64,000 nucleotides of DNA from Epinephelus fuscoguttatus. Taxonomy: Eukaryota; Chordata; Actinopteri; Perciformes; Serranidae. The notes under the pieces were generated by a model that worked only from the letters and a program-made list of their open reading frames with translations, was not told the origin of the DNA and did not search any database. Below, piece after piece: positions 12,060-24,900 of this stretch (position 1 is the stretch's first letter; each line of letters opens with the position of its first letter). The stretch lies in contig NC_064773.1 of the NCBI RefSeq assembly GCF_011397635.1, forward strand, positions 32,125,449 through 32,189,448, written 5' to 3'. The position numbers and the translations under genes are program-made.

Positions 12060-15000
12060 GGTGGCTGCTGGTCTTTCAAACAGGGGAAGCTCACTTTAAG
12101 TTTACATTATAAAATCTGTCATATTGTAGCGAGGCAGTAAATTATAAAAGGAACATTTCATTGAAGCCATTTTTCAACCACACTCGTGCCATAGAACCAC
12201 AGCAAAACACACCTCAAAGATTTTCAGATGTGTTAAAGGTTGAAAATGAGCTATATCACTCATGGAAATAAGGAACTCCGGACGGCACTCTGTAAGAGGA
12301 CTCCACTCACAAATATCCGCATGGGACTGAGCTCGAAATGTGATGATGCTGGTGTGTATGTCCAAAGTGCTGTCAATCACAAAGGGGTTCAGCCTTTTAG
12401 ACAATTCCTCCAATCATCATGCATACACCGAGCGTCCTGTCCCGCCTACCGCTCCATTAGGTCCCAGGGAAGCTGAGCCTCCCTGGAAGTGACCATTTAT
12501 TCAATGACCGTCTTGCTTTGCTGCATGACAAAAGCCTGCTCAGCACTGTCTCATAGGAATGCTTAGAGGCTCCGTGTCCACCGTGCTGACACGAGAACGT
12601 ATGACAGGGAGGTTGCGTTTGAAAACTGGTGATAAACAGCTGACGTTTGAACATCATAGCCATAAATGTTAAATGCATCCTAGCGCACATTTAATGCAAT
12701 GTAAATTCTTATTTTAATGTTAATATTACAGCCCTGAGTCAGGGAACTGAACAACAACTGTACAAACTCATGACAGTTTCTCTAACTTTTAGGCCACTGC
12801 TGCCCACTGTTTTGTCCTATAGCAAAAAAAACCCCTTCAGTTTTCTCTGCACAGCCTAACTCTGATCAGCTGATTACTCATACTGACAACAAACAGCACG
12901 TGGCCATCACTATAACAATCATCCATTACAGTACTGATTACAGTAGAAGCAACCAAACACAAAAAATGTCCTCACTGTATATATACTGTACCTCATCTTG
13001 TGACTGTTTGTTTTTAGATTGCATTGTGACAAAATGCCCCAGAAATCTTTGGGTTGTAAAGAACGAAACCATACAGCTGACTACTAAGGTGAATATACAT
13101 AAAGGAGGAAGTAAGGAAAGGGGAAATGACTAATAAATACATTTCACGGGGAAATAGGCAGAGAGGTGTCTGGTGTATTAGCAAGAAGAGGGCAAGCACT
13201 CAGCATGCCGAGCTAATCACAGCGTTCTGCACTTCTCTCTTCCGATACAGGAACAAATGAAGAGAGCAATGACTAATGATTAAGCTTTTATATTGCGGCT
13301 CAATAAATATGCAATCGTATTATAGTTTTTTAAGTCTTCACTCTTGTGGAGCAATACACTTGTGGAAATTAGAGCTCCACAGGGGGTGGACATTTTCTCA
13401 CAAGAACAATTTGACTATTTAATGGAATTCAGTTTTAGAAACTTAAGGGAGTGTTCTTAACTTATCAGAGGATAAGGTGGAAAGTGCACAATCCTACCTC
13501 CACCATAAATTAGTTAGGCACCAATCACACAGAAAGCATTTTTTTTTTTTGACATGGCGTCCCAGAACATCAACAGCCAACACGCCCGGGGTACCTTGCA
13601 TGTCGTATCTGGATGTGGAAACTCCGTGACCAAACACTGATAAGTGACGAGTTTGGAATGAGAATATGTTTCCATGACAGTGGGGACAAGGGTTAGGGTA
13701 AGTTGGGAAACATTGTTCTGGGCTAATAAAAATCATTTATATTAAAAAAAAAAAGAGTCAGATTTTAACATTTTATCCAACGTTGTCACCTGCTCAAACA
13801 TTTCTTTTTACAAAAATATTTTATTTTCATAAATTAATAAAAAATGGACTTTGGCTTCTTAGGGCCAAAACACACCGGTGCTGAATGCCACATGTCAAAG
13901 AATACGCCCCCATTATTTTCAATGTATAACCCCTCACTGGCAGTAGCTGGATGTGCATCAGCACTCCTGGATGCTCCACGTGGCCACTTTACATTTCTAT
14001 CCTATTACCAGCCTCGCCGCCCCTGAAATGAAATGAATTTTTCCTCCACTGGCTCTCTGCTTGTACATACCACCTTCCGTAGCAGCTCTTCTTCTCTGCT
14101 CCTATGGCAGCTCAACTCCTCTCCTCACCATGGATGCATAAAGTGAACTCTGTTGCTGCTGATGTGTCATGTGTGACAAAGACTGGATGACAAGAGACTC
14201 ATGGTTGACGTCAAGAAATATCCTGATCTAAATGATCCACAGTCATGTGTTTATGAAGACAGTGGTCAAAAAGGTATTACCTAGTGAGTCATAGCTCTAG
14301 AGATTGGCTCTTCAGGTGAGAAATCAAGTTTAATGCTAATGCTAATGCCGAGGTGGAAGATATACAGATCTTTCAGTAAGAATTGTAATAACTTTGTGTG
14401 GTCGCTTGTTGAAAACCTGCAGTGCGACACGTCTAGTGTGTGCTATGGGCGGCACTTGACGCATGCCACATGACATACCACACGGCCGTAGCCCCAGTGT
14501 GTTTTTTAGCTTTAGTTTTCATTTTAGTGGCCCATATCAGCTCATTGTGGTTATCATAGGCTACGTGTAGACTATAGGTTTATGTAGGCTATTGAGTTTG
14601 TGTTAAAAAATGGTAAATAACAACAACTTGAGACTTAATAAAAAAGTTAAAAAGCTGAACTGTGCACATTCGGAATATGCTCTGGGGTTGAAATGTAGGC
14701 CTACATGAAGTTCATGCAGTAAGTCAATAATGCACTGTCCCAACCATTCCCATCTTCCAGCCGACCATACTCTCCCCTATTTCACAATTTTGAATGGTAG
14801 TTCATAGCACATTCATAGATATATGCCATAGTGATGGAACATGTTACCTAATGCAAAATAGCTCTTTTATATGTTTTAAGATTTTCCAGGTGCTCTGTGA
14901 TACTGTTATTTGCTGTGGATCTAGTCTTCTTTCATCCTGAAGGGGGGTCCCTAAAGAACTACGTCCTCTTTTAAAGAGCGGCTCACATTCGGAGGTTTAC

Positions 15001-15539
15001 TGGCTGCTAACAGTATACCCACCTATCAGCCAAGAATGCGTTGGAATATATAGGAGGGTACAGCTACTTCCTCCCCTGTCACCTACCCATCTACCTAGTA
15101 GCATGGCCTCCTAATACCCACCAAATCATATTTGTCCTTTGTGGGGACATGACATTGAGGCCTTTATCTTAAACACCACGCATGCAGTATATTTGACTGT
15201 GAGAAGGACCTCTCAGGCTTTCTGGAGATGTAACACACATGGCGGTGTGACCAACAGGACATATATTTTGTCTTTTCAAAAAGGAAGGAACTGTAGCAAA
15301 TATATTTTATGGCAGAAAGGGAGATAAGTGATTAAATCTGTAGATATATTTCTGTTCTTCAATACAAGGGACATGTTATAAAACATTGATAAATAACATT
15401 TCTGAGAAAAAAGTTTCCTACAATTACTAATATATGAAAAATAAAAAATAAAAATCAAAGTAAAATGAAATAAAACAAAAATCTAAATATCCAGTTTTGT
15501 TTCCTTCTGGGTCTCAGGAGCATAGACACAGCACACTCA
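12060..15539. other. Intergenic stretch upstream of mkrn1
   Basis: No protein-coding exon recognised. The segment beginning 'cagtggtggctgctggtc' near 12057 looks like the start of a dispersed element: its 'gggaagctcac' phrase is echoed in inverse sense near 12470. I could not confirm termini. The remainder is low-complexity to ordinary AT-rich sequence. Confidence 0.45.
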
Positions 15540-15569
15540 CCTCACTAATCCAGTTGTCATTTCAGTTTC

Positions 15570-15960
15570 AGTGTGACAATGGCGCCCCGTAGTGGACAGT
15601 ACCCGCCGCTGGGTGATCGGTAATCTCCGACTTGAACCGTACTTATACGAAAGAGGCCGAGTTGAAGCGGTCCTGTCCGGAACATCCGGCTCTAGCTTCT
15701 CAACATAAACAGCAATGGCGGAGGCAGCAGCAGCGTCTACGGCGGCTTCACCAGTAACAGGAGGTTGGACCAAACACGTAACCTGCAGGTAAGACAAGAC
15801 ACAAGACTATTGAAATATCGAAGATGGTAATATCGCCTATCGTTTGACGCTAAAATAGCGGTGATACGCTGGCTGACGACCGACTGACAACAACGTCTTC
15901 CGAGGGTCGGCTCAGCTGTTGGCTTGCTAACGTTAGCTGTTACTAGCTAGACTCCTGTGT
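15570..15960 (+). promoter_or_regulatory. mkrn1: CpG-rich mkrn1 promoter / 5' UTR region
   Basis: CpG dinucleotides are dense around the first coding exon (for example 'cgccccg', 'cccgccgctggg', 'tccgg' repeated), in contrast to the CpG-poor sequence on either side. No TATA box is evident at a fitting distance. This pattern fits a housekeeping CpG-island promoter, as expected for a broadly expressed ubiquitin ligase. The start of transcription cannot be fixed from sequence alone. Confidence 0.5.
15715..15788 (+). CDS. mkrn1: mkrn1 exon 1 (coding part)
   Basis: Encodes an Ala-rich start (MAEAAAAS...) and the first Cys of zinc finger 1. The donor is AG|GTAAGA at 15789, and the exon ends after two bases of the Arg25 codon. 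Confidence 0.93.
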
Positions 15961-18900
15961 TGTTATGTTGACTGTGTTATGGTCATATCACACTGGTGTG
16001 GTAGGCTGGCGGCTAGCTTGCTAGCTACATTGTCAACGAGTAACTCGGCTTGCACTAATGCCACACTATAATGTCGGACTACGCTGAACAACTGTCATAG
16101 AAGAGAGTGATAAATGCCTTCACTAGCTGTAACGTTACACTTCGACTCTAGCCAATGTTAAAACCAAAGAGTTGGTTGGTGAGTTTAAATTAACTATAGA
16201 CACCAACAGCAGTCAGAGAACCAGCTGGGAGCTACAGTCGGACTACATTAGCTAACGTTAGAAGTATAATTGTTGTTGTGGACGTGTTAAGATTAGCTTG
16301 ATGCGTTATTATTATGAAAGTGAAAGAGGACCATCACACACAGTTGTCTTATTTGGATGTAGCTTTCCAAACAGACATGCGGATTTGAAAGTGAACACAT
16401 GTTTTCCGTTGAAACTCTAGTATGTCAGGAAATTATCCATTAACCAGACAACTCTGTTTCTGTTTTGTGTTTTCAGATATTTCCTGCACGGTCTTTGCAA
16501 AGAAGGAGACAACTGTCGGTACTCCCATGATCTAACCAACAGCAAACCTGCAGCCATGATTTGCAAGTTCTTTCAGAAAGGAAACTGTGTGTTTGGGGAC
16601 CGTTGCAGGTAAAGACACAACTGAAATCTGGGTTATTATATATTCAGATGCTAAAAAATAAGTCAAATGTGGATGTAGCTGAAAAGGCTTGGGTGTTTGT
16701 TCTCAGCTTGCGTGTTCAAAGTCAGCTGCCCCAGCCTAATAAAGCGCTCCCAGTTGTCTGGTCATTATAACTTCCTTTCTAAAACTGGCCTTGCTCTCGG
16801 CCAGATGACAGCACAGCAACTTTGCTGGCAGGGCTTCTCAGAAGTGTTGCAGCCTGCTCCTCAAGTGGATCTGACACCCGAGACTGCTGCTTCCTAATGT
16901 CAACATGTTGTTGGTCTGTGTTTGTGGCAACTCCAAGGAACTAGAATCACTCATCTGAGGTGTTTGAGCATTGCTCTGCTGGATGAAATTGTGTATGAAG
17001 GAATATGCATTTTAATTTTTGTCTTGAGTGTTTGTGGAGCTAATGCCTGCCAGTGTAAGCTTCACTCTGGCTGTCTCATCATAGGTCTTTTCTTTAATGA
17101 AAGGGGTCCTGGCTGATTTTATCTGAACATTGAAATATCCATTTAGTATTTTTAAAGATGTAGATAAGACTGGTATGCATCTGAATGTGATTAATGGAAG
17201 TGGGTTTTTTTATTGTAAAGGACCACATCACTGGGTTGCAACCAAGGGGCAGAAAAATAAAGCCAACACTGAGGTGCCATAAACGGCAGTTCTTTGAATG
17301 GCCACTTGAGGCTGACTCCAGAGTCCAGCCAATCCCAGTAGAACCTTATGTTAAAATGCCCAACTTTACAGCAGAAATAAAAATGTTTACAGCCTGGTAC
17401 AAAAAAAATGTTAGGGCCTTTTATAGCTTATTTCAACATTTGTGACTACTGTACAGGGAGTGAAGCTTTATATCCATTTTTAACTCCATTCACATTTTTC
17501 AAAGCTTAAAATTATTATAAGGGTGGGAAAGCTCGATCCTTCACAGCTCCATCCTCTTGGCTAAACGTGGTCACTTGTGCCTACATGACAACGGCTGAAA
17601 TGCCACAAACCACTGAGTAACATCCCAGTAGCTACATCGATTATTTTTAAGTCTATGGCTGCAGCTAACAGTTATTGTCATTATTAATTCATCTGCAGAT
17701 GTTGTCATCAGTAATTTGTTTTTAAAATGTCTAAAAATAGTAAGTAATGCATCACAATTTTCAAGATACCAAGTTCAAATATACTGATGTACAAATAAAC
17801 CCAAAGAACTTAAGTTAACTATCAGAGGAGGGTATGAAAACCACCAAATATTCACATTTGAGAGGTTGGAACCAGTGAACTTTTGGTCCTTTTGCTTAAA
17901 AATTTGACCTATCGATATAATCAGTCATCAAAATGAGTGCCTAATAATAATGCGTTGAACGGCTAATCAATACTTGACCAGTCCTTTCAGCTCTACATTT
18001 TCAAGGCATGTTGTAGTCTATTTTATGAAAATTTTATGAAAATGAAATTGCAGAGACCTGGAACTTAACTATCCATTTAGTATATCCACAGGATATCCCA
18101 TTAAAATAAATGTTAAACATGACGTTGTCATACACTTCATCTTCTATATGCTGTGTGTATTTGGGTGCAGATTATTAAAATTCAGTTTGGAGCTTAGCCA
18201 TGTGATTTCCCATAATCACATCAGTTATGCATTTAAAAAAATATAAATCCATCATAATGTTGCCTCAGGTTGTCAGAGTGATTGATTTTATCAACTAGGT
18301 CTGGCCAGTATATCAATATTTAATAGATATGGTGATATAACACTAGGTATCGTTGTTTATTTTGGATATTGTAATATGTTTATGTATTACCAGACTGTTC
18401 TAGCTGCTCTATTATTTGCCTTTACAATAATATAGTCACAAAATCAATATTGAGGTATTTAGTCAAAAATATTGTGATATTTCTCAGCCTATCAATAGTT
18501 AAAAATGGTTCAGGAGACATTTTGTTTCTAAACACATCTTAGCTCTCCCATGGATGCATGCTGATTTTCACACTGGATGGCGCTTTGAAGATGGCGAGCA
18601 GGATTTATTTGTTGTAAATGTGCTCACACATGCAGTGGTATGGTCCTTTGAGGAGCGGATTAAGCTCCCAGTCTGTTGCCAGGCATGAATGTACCCAGAC
18701 AGCAGCAGCCAGCTCGTATAGACAGTGTCTGCTCCATGTCTGGCTTCAGGAGCATCCCCATAGTTACCGAGGCACAAGGATGACCAGCCCAGCAGCAGCA
18801 GCAGGGGCACATCAGTTGCTCACATGCTTGATAATTATTCTTCAACAGTCTGCTTATGCTTATTGCCTGTAGGAAGCCTTTGGTTGGGCGTGTATGGCTC

Positions 18901-21900
18901 TGAGCTGCCGTTGTTGATGTTTTGTTGTGTTGATAAGTCACATTCCTCCATCCTTGTGATGGAGCTGCAGTGAGGAGGGTGTCCTCATTATTTCTGTGAT
19001 CCCATGGGGCCGTGCACCCTGTATTAAGAGTCCGGAGAAAGGCTCTCACTGTGGGGGTTTATTATGGTTGAATTCCCTGGGCTCTGTCTATTGTGATGGG
19101 CTCTGTCTCGCTCTCTCACTCTGCCTCTGTGTCTCTCTCCCCCCCTCTCTCTCTCCTGCAGCCCCCAGGGCCAGACAGAGTGCACTGCAGCCTGCATGGC
19201 AATTGCATAACGCTCTCTGTTTCCCTCCTGCTCTCTTTCCCTGAGCTGCCCCCCCTCCTCCTGTGCTGTTGCTGGGTTCCCCAGGTTCATTCTGCTGCAG
19301 CACCCTCCTCTCTCATTTATTTATGCATAGCTGTAGCAGCTCTCCTCCCCCTCCCCTCCCCTCCCCACTCATCCAGCGCTCCAGTAGCTCTCTGGGAACA
19401 GACTGGTTAACAGTGTGTACTGATGGAGCTCACTATCATAGAGGAGGCTGGGGAAGAGATAGGTCAGGTGTTCCTTTTTATATGGCTGTGTGCACGGGCT
19501 GTCATGGCCTGTTAATTGTGCTGTATTGTAGCTGTGGAGTTGACTTGTTTGCTATGAGGCCACTCTGACAGACAGTTTATGTACGCAGCTGAGGGTCTAT
19601 CATTGGGCTGCACCACATCATACTATAATTGTGATGTAGATTCATATCTCTATGCCATCAAATTCCTGCATGACAATGGTTCTGCTGTTTTGATATTAGC
19701 AGGAGATGAGTTGCATTTAAGTACTTGTTAGTTCTCCTCTGCTGGATATACAAGTGGTATAAGTCTGTGACAAACACCACATGACAAACTGTAATCAAAG
19801 AGGTCAAAAAAACAAATCTCCCTTGTGTGATGGAAATGAAAGACTACCATAAAGTCTCAAACAGTATCCAGAGCTTTTCGTCAACAGCAGACATAATTTT
19901 GCCTTTTTCCTGATTAATGCAAACTCAAAACTTCCTTAATGTTTGCTAGATATTTATCCAATGCTTGTTGATGACTGTCAGGAGCACACACTTTTATTTT
20001 TGCTGAGATTACAGAGGTAGTATTTTAGAATGACAGATGAACTGCTTTTAGTCAGAGCATCAGATGGAGAAAGCCTCTGTGCAATAGAGATCTTGCTCCA
20101 TCCAGAACCCTACTGGACCCCTAATCCTTCCCATCCCCCACCCCCAACCTGCTGCTAATGCTGGCACTATACTCCAAATAGAATCACATTTGCTGTCCTC
20201 CTAACATGCAACATGGCAGGCTTCAGACCAAAATGCAGCTTGACATTTTACGCCATTGCTGTAGTATGTATAAGTCATAGCTTGTCACCAAAGCTTGTTA
20301 GCTCCCACACTTGTTCACTGACCCTAGTGCAAGTGGTCAACTACTACTTCAAGTTCTGCATTGCCATATTTTGCACATTTAAAGAAACACTATAGTTGGA
20401 AATTAAGATCTTGGATTGCAAATTCATTCAAGAGTGCTCAGTGAAATTGTGTTAGTGTTGCACGGTATACCCGTACTAAAATAGTACCGCGGTACTAGAG
20501 TATTCCAAACGGTACTATAGTGCATTTGGAAAATACCGGTACTTTGAAATTGATTAAATTCATTAATTTAGTTAATTTATTTTACTCAATTATGCACACA
20601 AATGCCTTTCTTGTTCCTATTGGAGCACAGATTGCACAAGTGGTGTGTATGACAACACCTGTATCAACATCCGCAGCTGGCGCACGTGAAAAAAGACAAG
20701 AGAAAGTCTGAATCGCAAAGGGGACAACACGAGACAACACCAACTTGGTGAAACATTTGAGCAACCAAACTGTGACATCCGTACCGAGGTACTTACCAAA
20801 CCATGATTTTTTTGGTACCGTTACACCCCTACTATTCATTGTTCTAAAGGTTTGTATAACCAAAAGGAGTTTTCCTTCAGAAGAAGTACCAAAAAGTATC
20901 TAAATTCATATTGGTATTGGTACCGAAACAAAGATTTTGGTATCGTGACAACACTAAATTGTATAAAGAGAATTAAAAAAAATGCACATAGCCTAAAAGT
21001 GTGTATGTGTGTGTGTGTGTGTCCACTCGTGTCAGTGTCACGAGTGTTAGTTCTCTGTGGGTGAAACCAACGTTAAACTATGATGAGGCAAATTAAATGT
21101 AATATTAATCTAATAAAACTAATTCATCATCCTTAGATCAACATCTATTGGCACAACCCTACAGGTTACTCACAGCGTTAACCTAATTGATAATGTAACC
21201 AGTAATGCCTTGGCTTATAAGGAAAGGAGAAATGTAAAGTGGGACTTTTACTTCTGTGTCAAATCAACACCGTACCTATGGCGTAAGCTCTGCGTTGACA
21301 CAGATAAGAGCCGTTAAATTGTGAAGATATTAAAGCCCCCACAAAATACCATTTTAAGTCTTGAGTGTGATTTATCCTGGCTTCATATGATTAAAGGAAA
21401 TCTTTGCTAGTCACTAGGCTAATTTATACACAATTTATACAATGTCATAGGCTTGTGCTAAAAACATTAGCATGTTGTATTTGTGGAGAAAACGTATTTA
21501 GTATAAGACAGTTATTTTGTTGGTGAACTTTGTGAGATGTAATGGAGCTGAATTTTGTACTTGTGTTTGAAATTGTCTCTATCAAGCCATGTTTAATGTG
21601 TTTTGAATTAACTTTAAAACACTTCATAGAAATCCCACCGCTGTCTCGTGTTTTGGAGGTGTAACTGCAGAGTGACACAGACACACCACCACACAAGTGT
21701 GAATGCTCACAACGGCGTAGGCCACGTGTGTAAGCTACAGTTTAGGCTCTACATAGAGCTGATGCACAAGCCTTAAGGGGCCGTGCAAATGCTGCGTTTT
21801 TTGCGGCCTCCAATTCATTGTTTTCAATGTAGACGCACAGGAGGTGCACTCAAATGCCAGAGCAACGCCATCGCGGCACACTTTAGTGCAGAGCTGCCAG

Positions 21901-24900
21901 AGCTTTACATCTGTCCCACAGATGATATGCCCTCACACTTATAAACAGCACCTGGTAGAAGATCAGTTCTGCACTCAGAATTTCAGGTCAACAGGCTATG
22001 GTACTGTGCTTGCTGAGGTTGCTTAGCAACCTTAGACGCAACTTGCTGCCGTGCTGTTGAAAGCTGGCACAAAAGGCACAAAAGTAGCACCCAGCGCCCA
22101 ACCTCGCACTTTCCAGCCGGTTAAAGACACAGCGTGTGTATGGCCCCTATGACTTGACAATAGATTTGTTCGTGCATGTGCTGAGCAAATCCATGTATTT
22201 TGCTAATTTGTGTGTCCAGGGTGTTCGCTCAGCTAAATACTTTTTGACAGTTGCACACTCTAGTTTTCACTCTCATATGTGGGCAAAATACTAACACTGT
22301 AAAGCCCAGCAGAAAATGTGTGTAGTGTGGCACTTAAATAACATGATAACTTAAGGGGGTTTTGTAGAAAAAGCATGACTACATCTGAAAGTTAAGTATA
22401 GAAGTTAGGGTTGACTTAGAATAATCAAATACTTGGCAGTTTGCTATGAGGAGCTTGATTCGATGGACAGGTTCACAGCTGAATCATTGCAGTTTCGGGA
22501 CAATGTGTTTATGAATCAAAGGATTATTTAATTCGGGCTATAAGAGGATGCTGAATGTCAGATTTTATAAGCTATTTTGGTATAAATTTCTTAATTATTT
22601 AATAAGGCACTTGCATAAGAATGTGGCACTATTTTTTCAAGTTATGAAATGTTCTCTGTCAAAATTGGGAGGAGGAAGCACTGTGGGGGTTTATTACAGA
22701 AGCTACAGATTATATTCAGCCACAGAATAAGCCTGAAAAGCTGAAAATCAGAACAGAATTACAGAGAGTTGTTGCATAGTGATGACGCATCGTCCCCTCT
22801 AGTTGCATTGGTGTGAACCGGCAGGTTTTTAGAATGTTGCAGAATGGCGCATTGCAAATAGTTGCCTGTTTCAACTCGTCTCATTGTGAATCGTTGGTCT
22901 GAACTTAGTTTAAAATCTCATACTGGAGTGGCATGATGCCCTTGTTTTTTGGTTATGTGTAAATATGCAAAGGAGGCATAAAAAAGGGACTTTGCAGCAG
23001 CTCTACAGGGTATATCTCTCTCCCTCACTATGTGTCATGTTCTGTCTGTCGATCTCTTCCGCCCCCCTTTAGTACTGTGGGTGGCGTTGCTGCCACACCT
23101 ACATAATCACCTACACACACACCCAACACACAACAAACAGTGGTGGACGGAATATGTTCTATTATAAAATATGTTCTTATGCCAAGTGAGCAAGACAAAT
23201 TTCTTAATTGGTAGTTTCAGCTCTTTTGTCTGGTGGGAAAAAAATATATAAATTAATGTGAGAATATGGATCAATGAGGGCAAAAAACATGATATGACTG
23301 TCATTCAATCTAAGGCAATACTTGAAGGATCAGATTTGACTATGTAAATTCTTGGGGATGGTGTACATACTGAAACTCTGGTGACTCTGGTATTGTCAAA
23401 CCATAAATCCCGTGGTAGCTCTCCTGTATTGTAATATCTCTGTGTGTATCAGACCATTGTGGGTAATGTTGCAAATCAATGAGCAGGACTCTTGTCACTA
23501 TATGTCACTATTGGATTTTAATCTGATATTTGCATTTCATCCCTTTGGTTAATTTGCCATACGACACTTACTGATTGAGTCTAGATAACTGACTATACCA
23601 TGATGTATGTTTAGATATACTGTAAAATACATACACCCTGATAGAGGATTTCATCAGTGTCATCCATCGATAACACGTGTGTTACTATGGCATTTTATCC
23701 TCAACATGGAACATGTAATAGCCCATATCCTGTTTTTAGCCCATCTATGTGTGAGGGTCTCAGCAAACAACCTTATCACAAGCGGGGAAAAACAAGAGAT
23801 GTTAATCCTAACTAAATATAGCCTTTAGACAAGCTCTGCTCTGTGATTTACACATTAAAATATTCAGACTCTCCCCCCACAAAGCCTCCATCTTTCTTAT
23901 TTCTTCTTTCTCCATTGTTTCAAGGTTATTAGAATGAAGCATTTGATCACAACAATTTTCAGTCATTTTTTTCTGTAGTTCTTTAAATCACAGAAGTTGC
24001 TGTTGACAAAGCACATTATGACAGAAGCCCCTGGCTAATCTGTACACATGTGGATAAGCATTCTGTTTTTGTATTATTGAAGTGCGGTATATGCCGATTT
24101 AACATCCTCTGTTGTGTTTTTGTCTCTACAACATGATGAAACACACTCTGTATCCATAATATTTTGACCATGGCCACTGAAGGACACTTTTTGTGCGCTC
24201 AAGTTGTCTGTCATGTTGTGAAACTGAAACTGTCTTCTGTAATCCCCTACGCAGCCCAATACTGTGGAGGGTAACTACAACTAAAAACAGCTCAGCAGGG
24301 GACATGTCAGCATGCATTATTTTTACATGCTTATTATTGACAGGGGACGAAGGACAACCAAAATCTTATTTTCAGATAGAAGCACTAGAGTTGGACAGTT
24401 TGGACATGGTGTCCTTTCTTCAAAGGAGTGTGCCAGTTTGTGAAACGTGAACAGACTGAAGACAAAGCTCATTATCTTGGAATTGTCTTTGTCTTCTGTC
24501 TCTGTAAACTTTTGTCTCACTGCACAAACATTATACCGTGGCGTGCAGTGGCTGATCCATGGCGTTTGTCTGACTGTTTTTAGTTTTACACTGAGGGCTG
24601 AAAATTAGAATACATTTTTACTCAAACAGAACAGTTCAGAGAGGCCGAACATTTTGGAACAGATAGGTTTGACTTTTAGTCGTCATTCAGCCATTAGCCT
24701 ACTTTCAAGAACCTGTGTTTGTCCCCATTCATATTGCTGCAATGTCAATAGGTTATGCATCAATTATGTCAAAGGAATTTGCAAACAAAACTGACGTTAC
24801 GTTTTAGATGCAGAGGTCAGTCAGCAGTGATAAATCAGGTGCAGTGACTCTTTTTAGTGCCTTAAGGCTATAAAGACCTAACTGAATAAAACTCACTCCA

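Noticed and set aside
18568-19568. Cluster of overlapping open frames on both strands in mkrn1 intron 2
   Set aside because: The patch is CT- and GC-rich with simple repeats. The frames are complementary shadows and no splice-supported exon or domain is seen.
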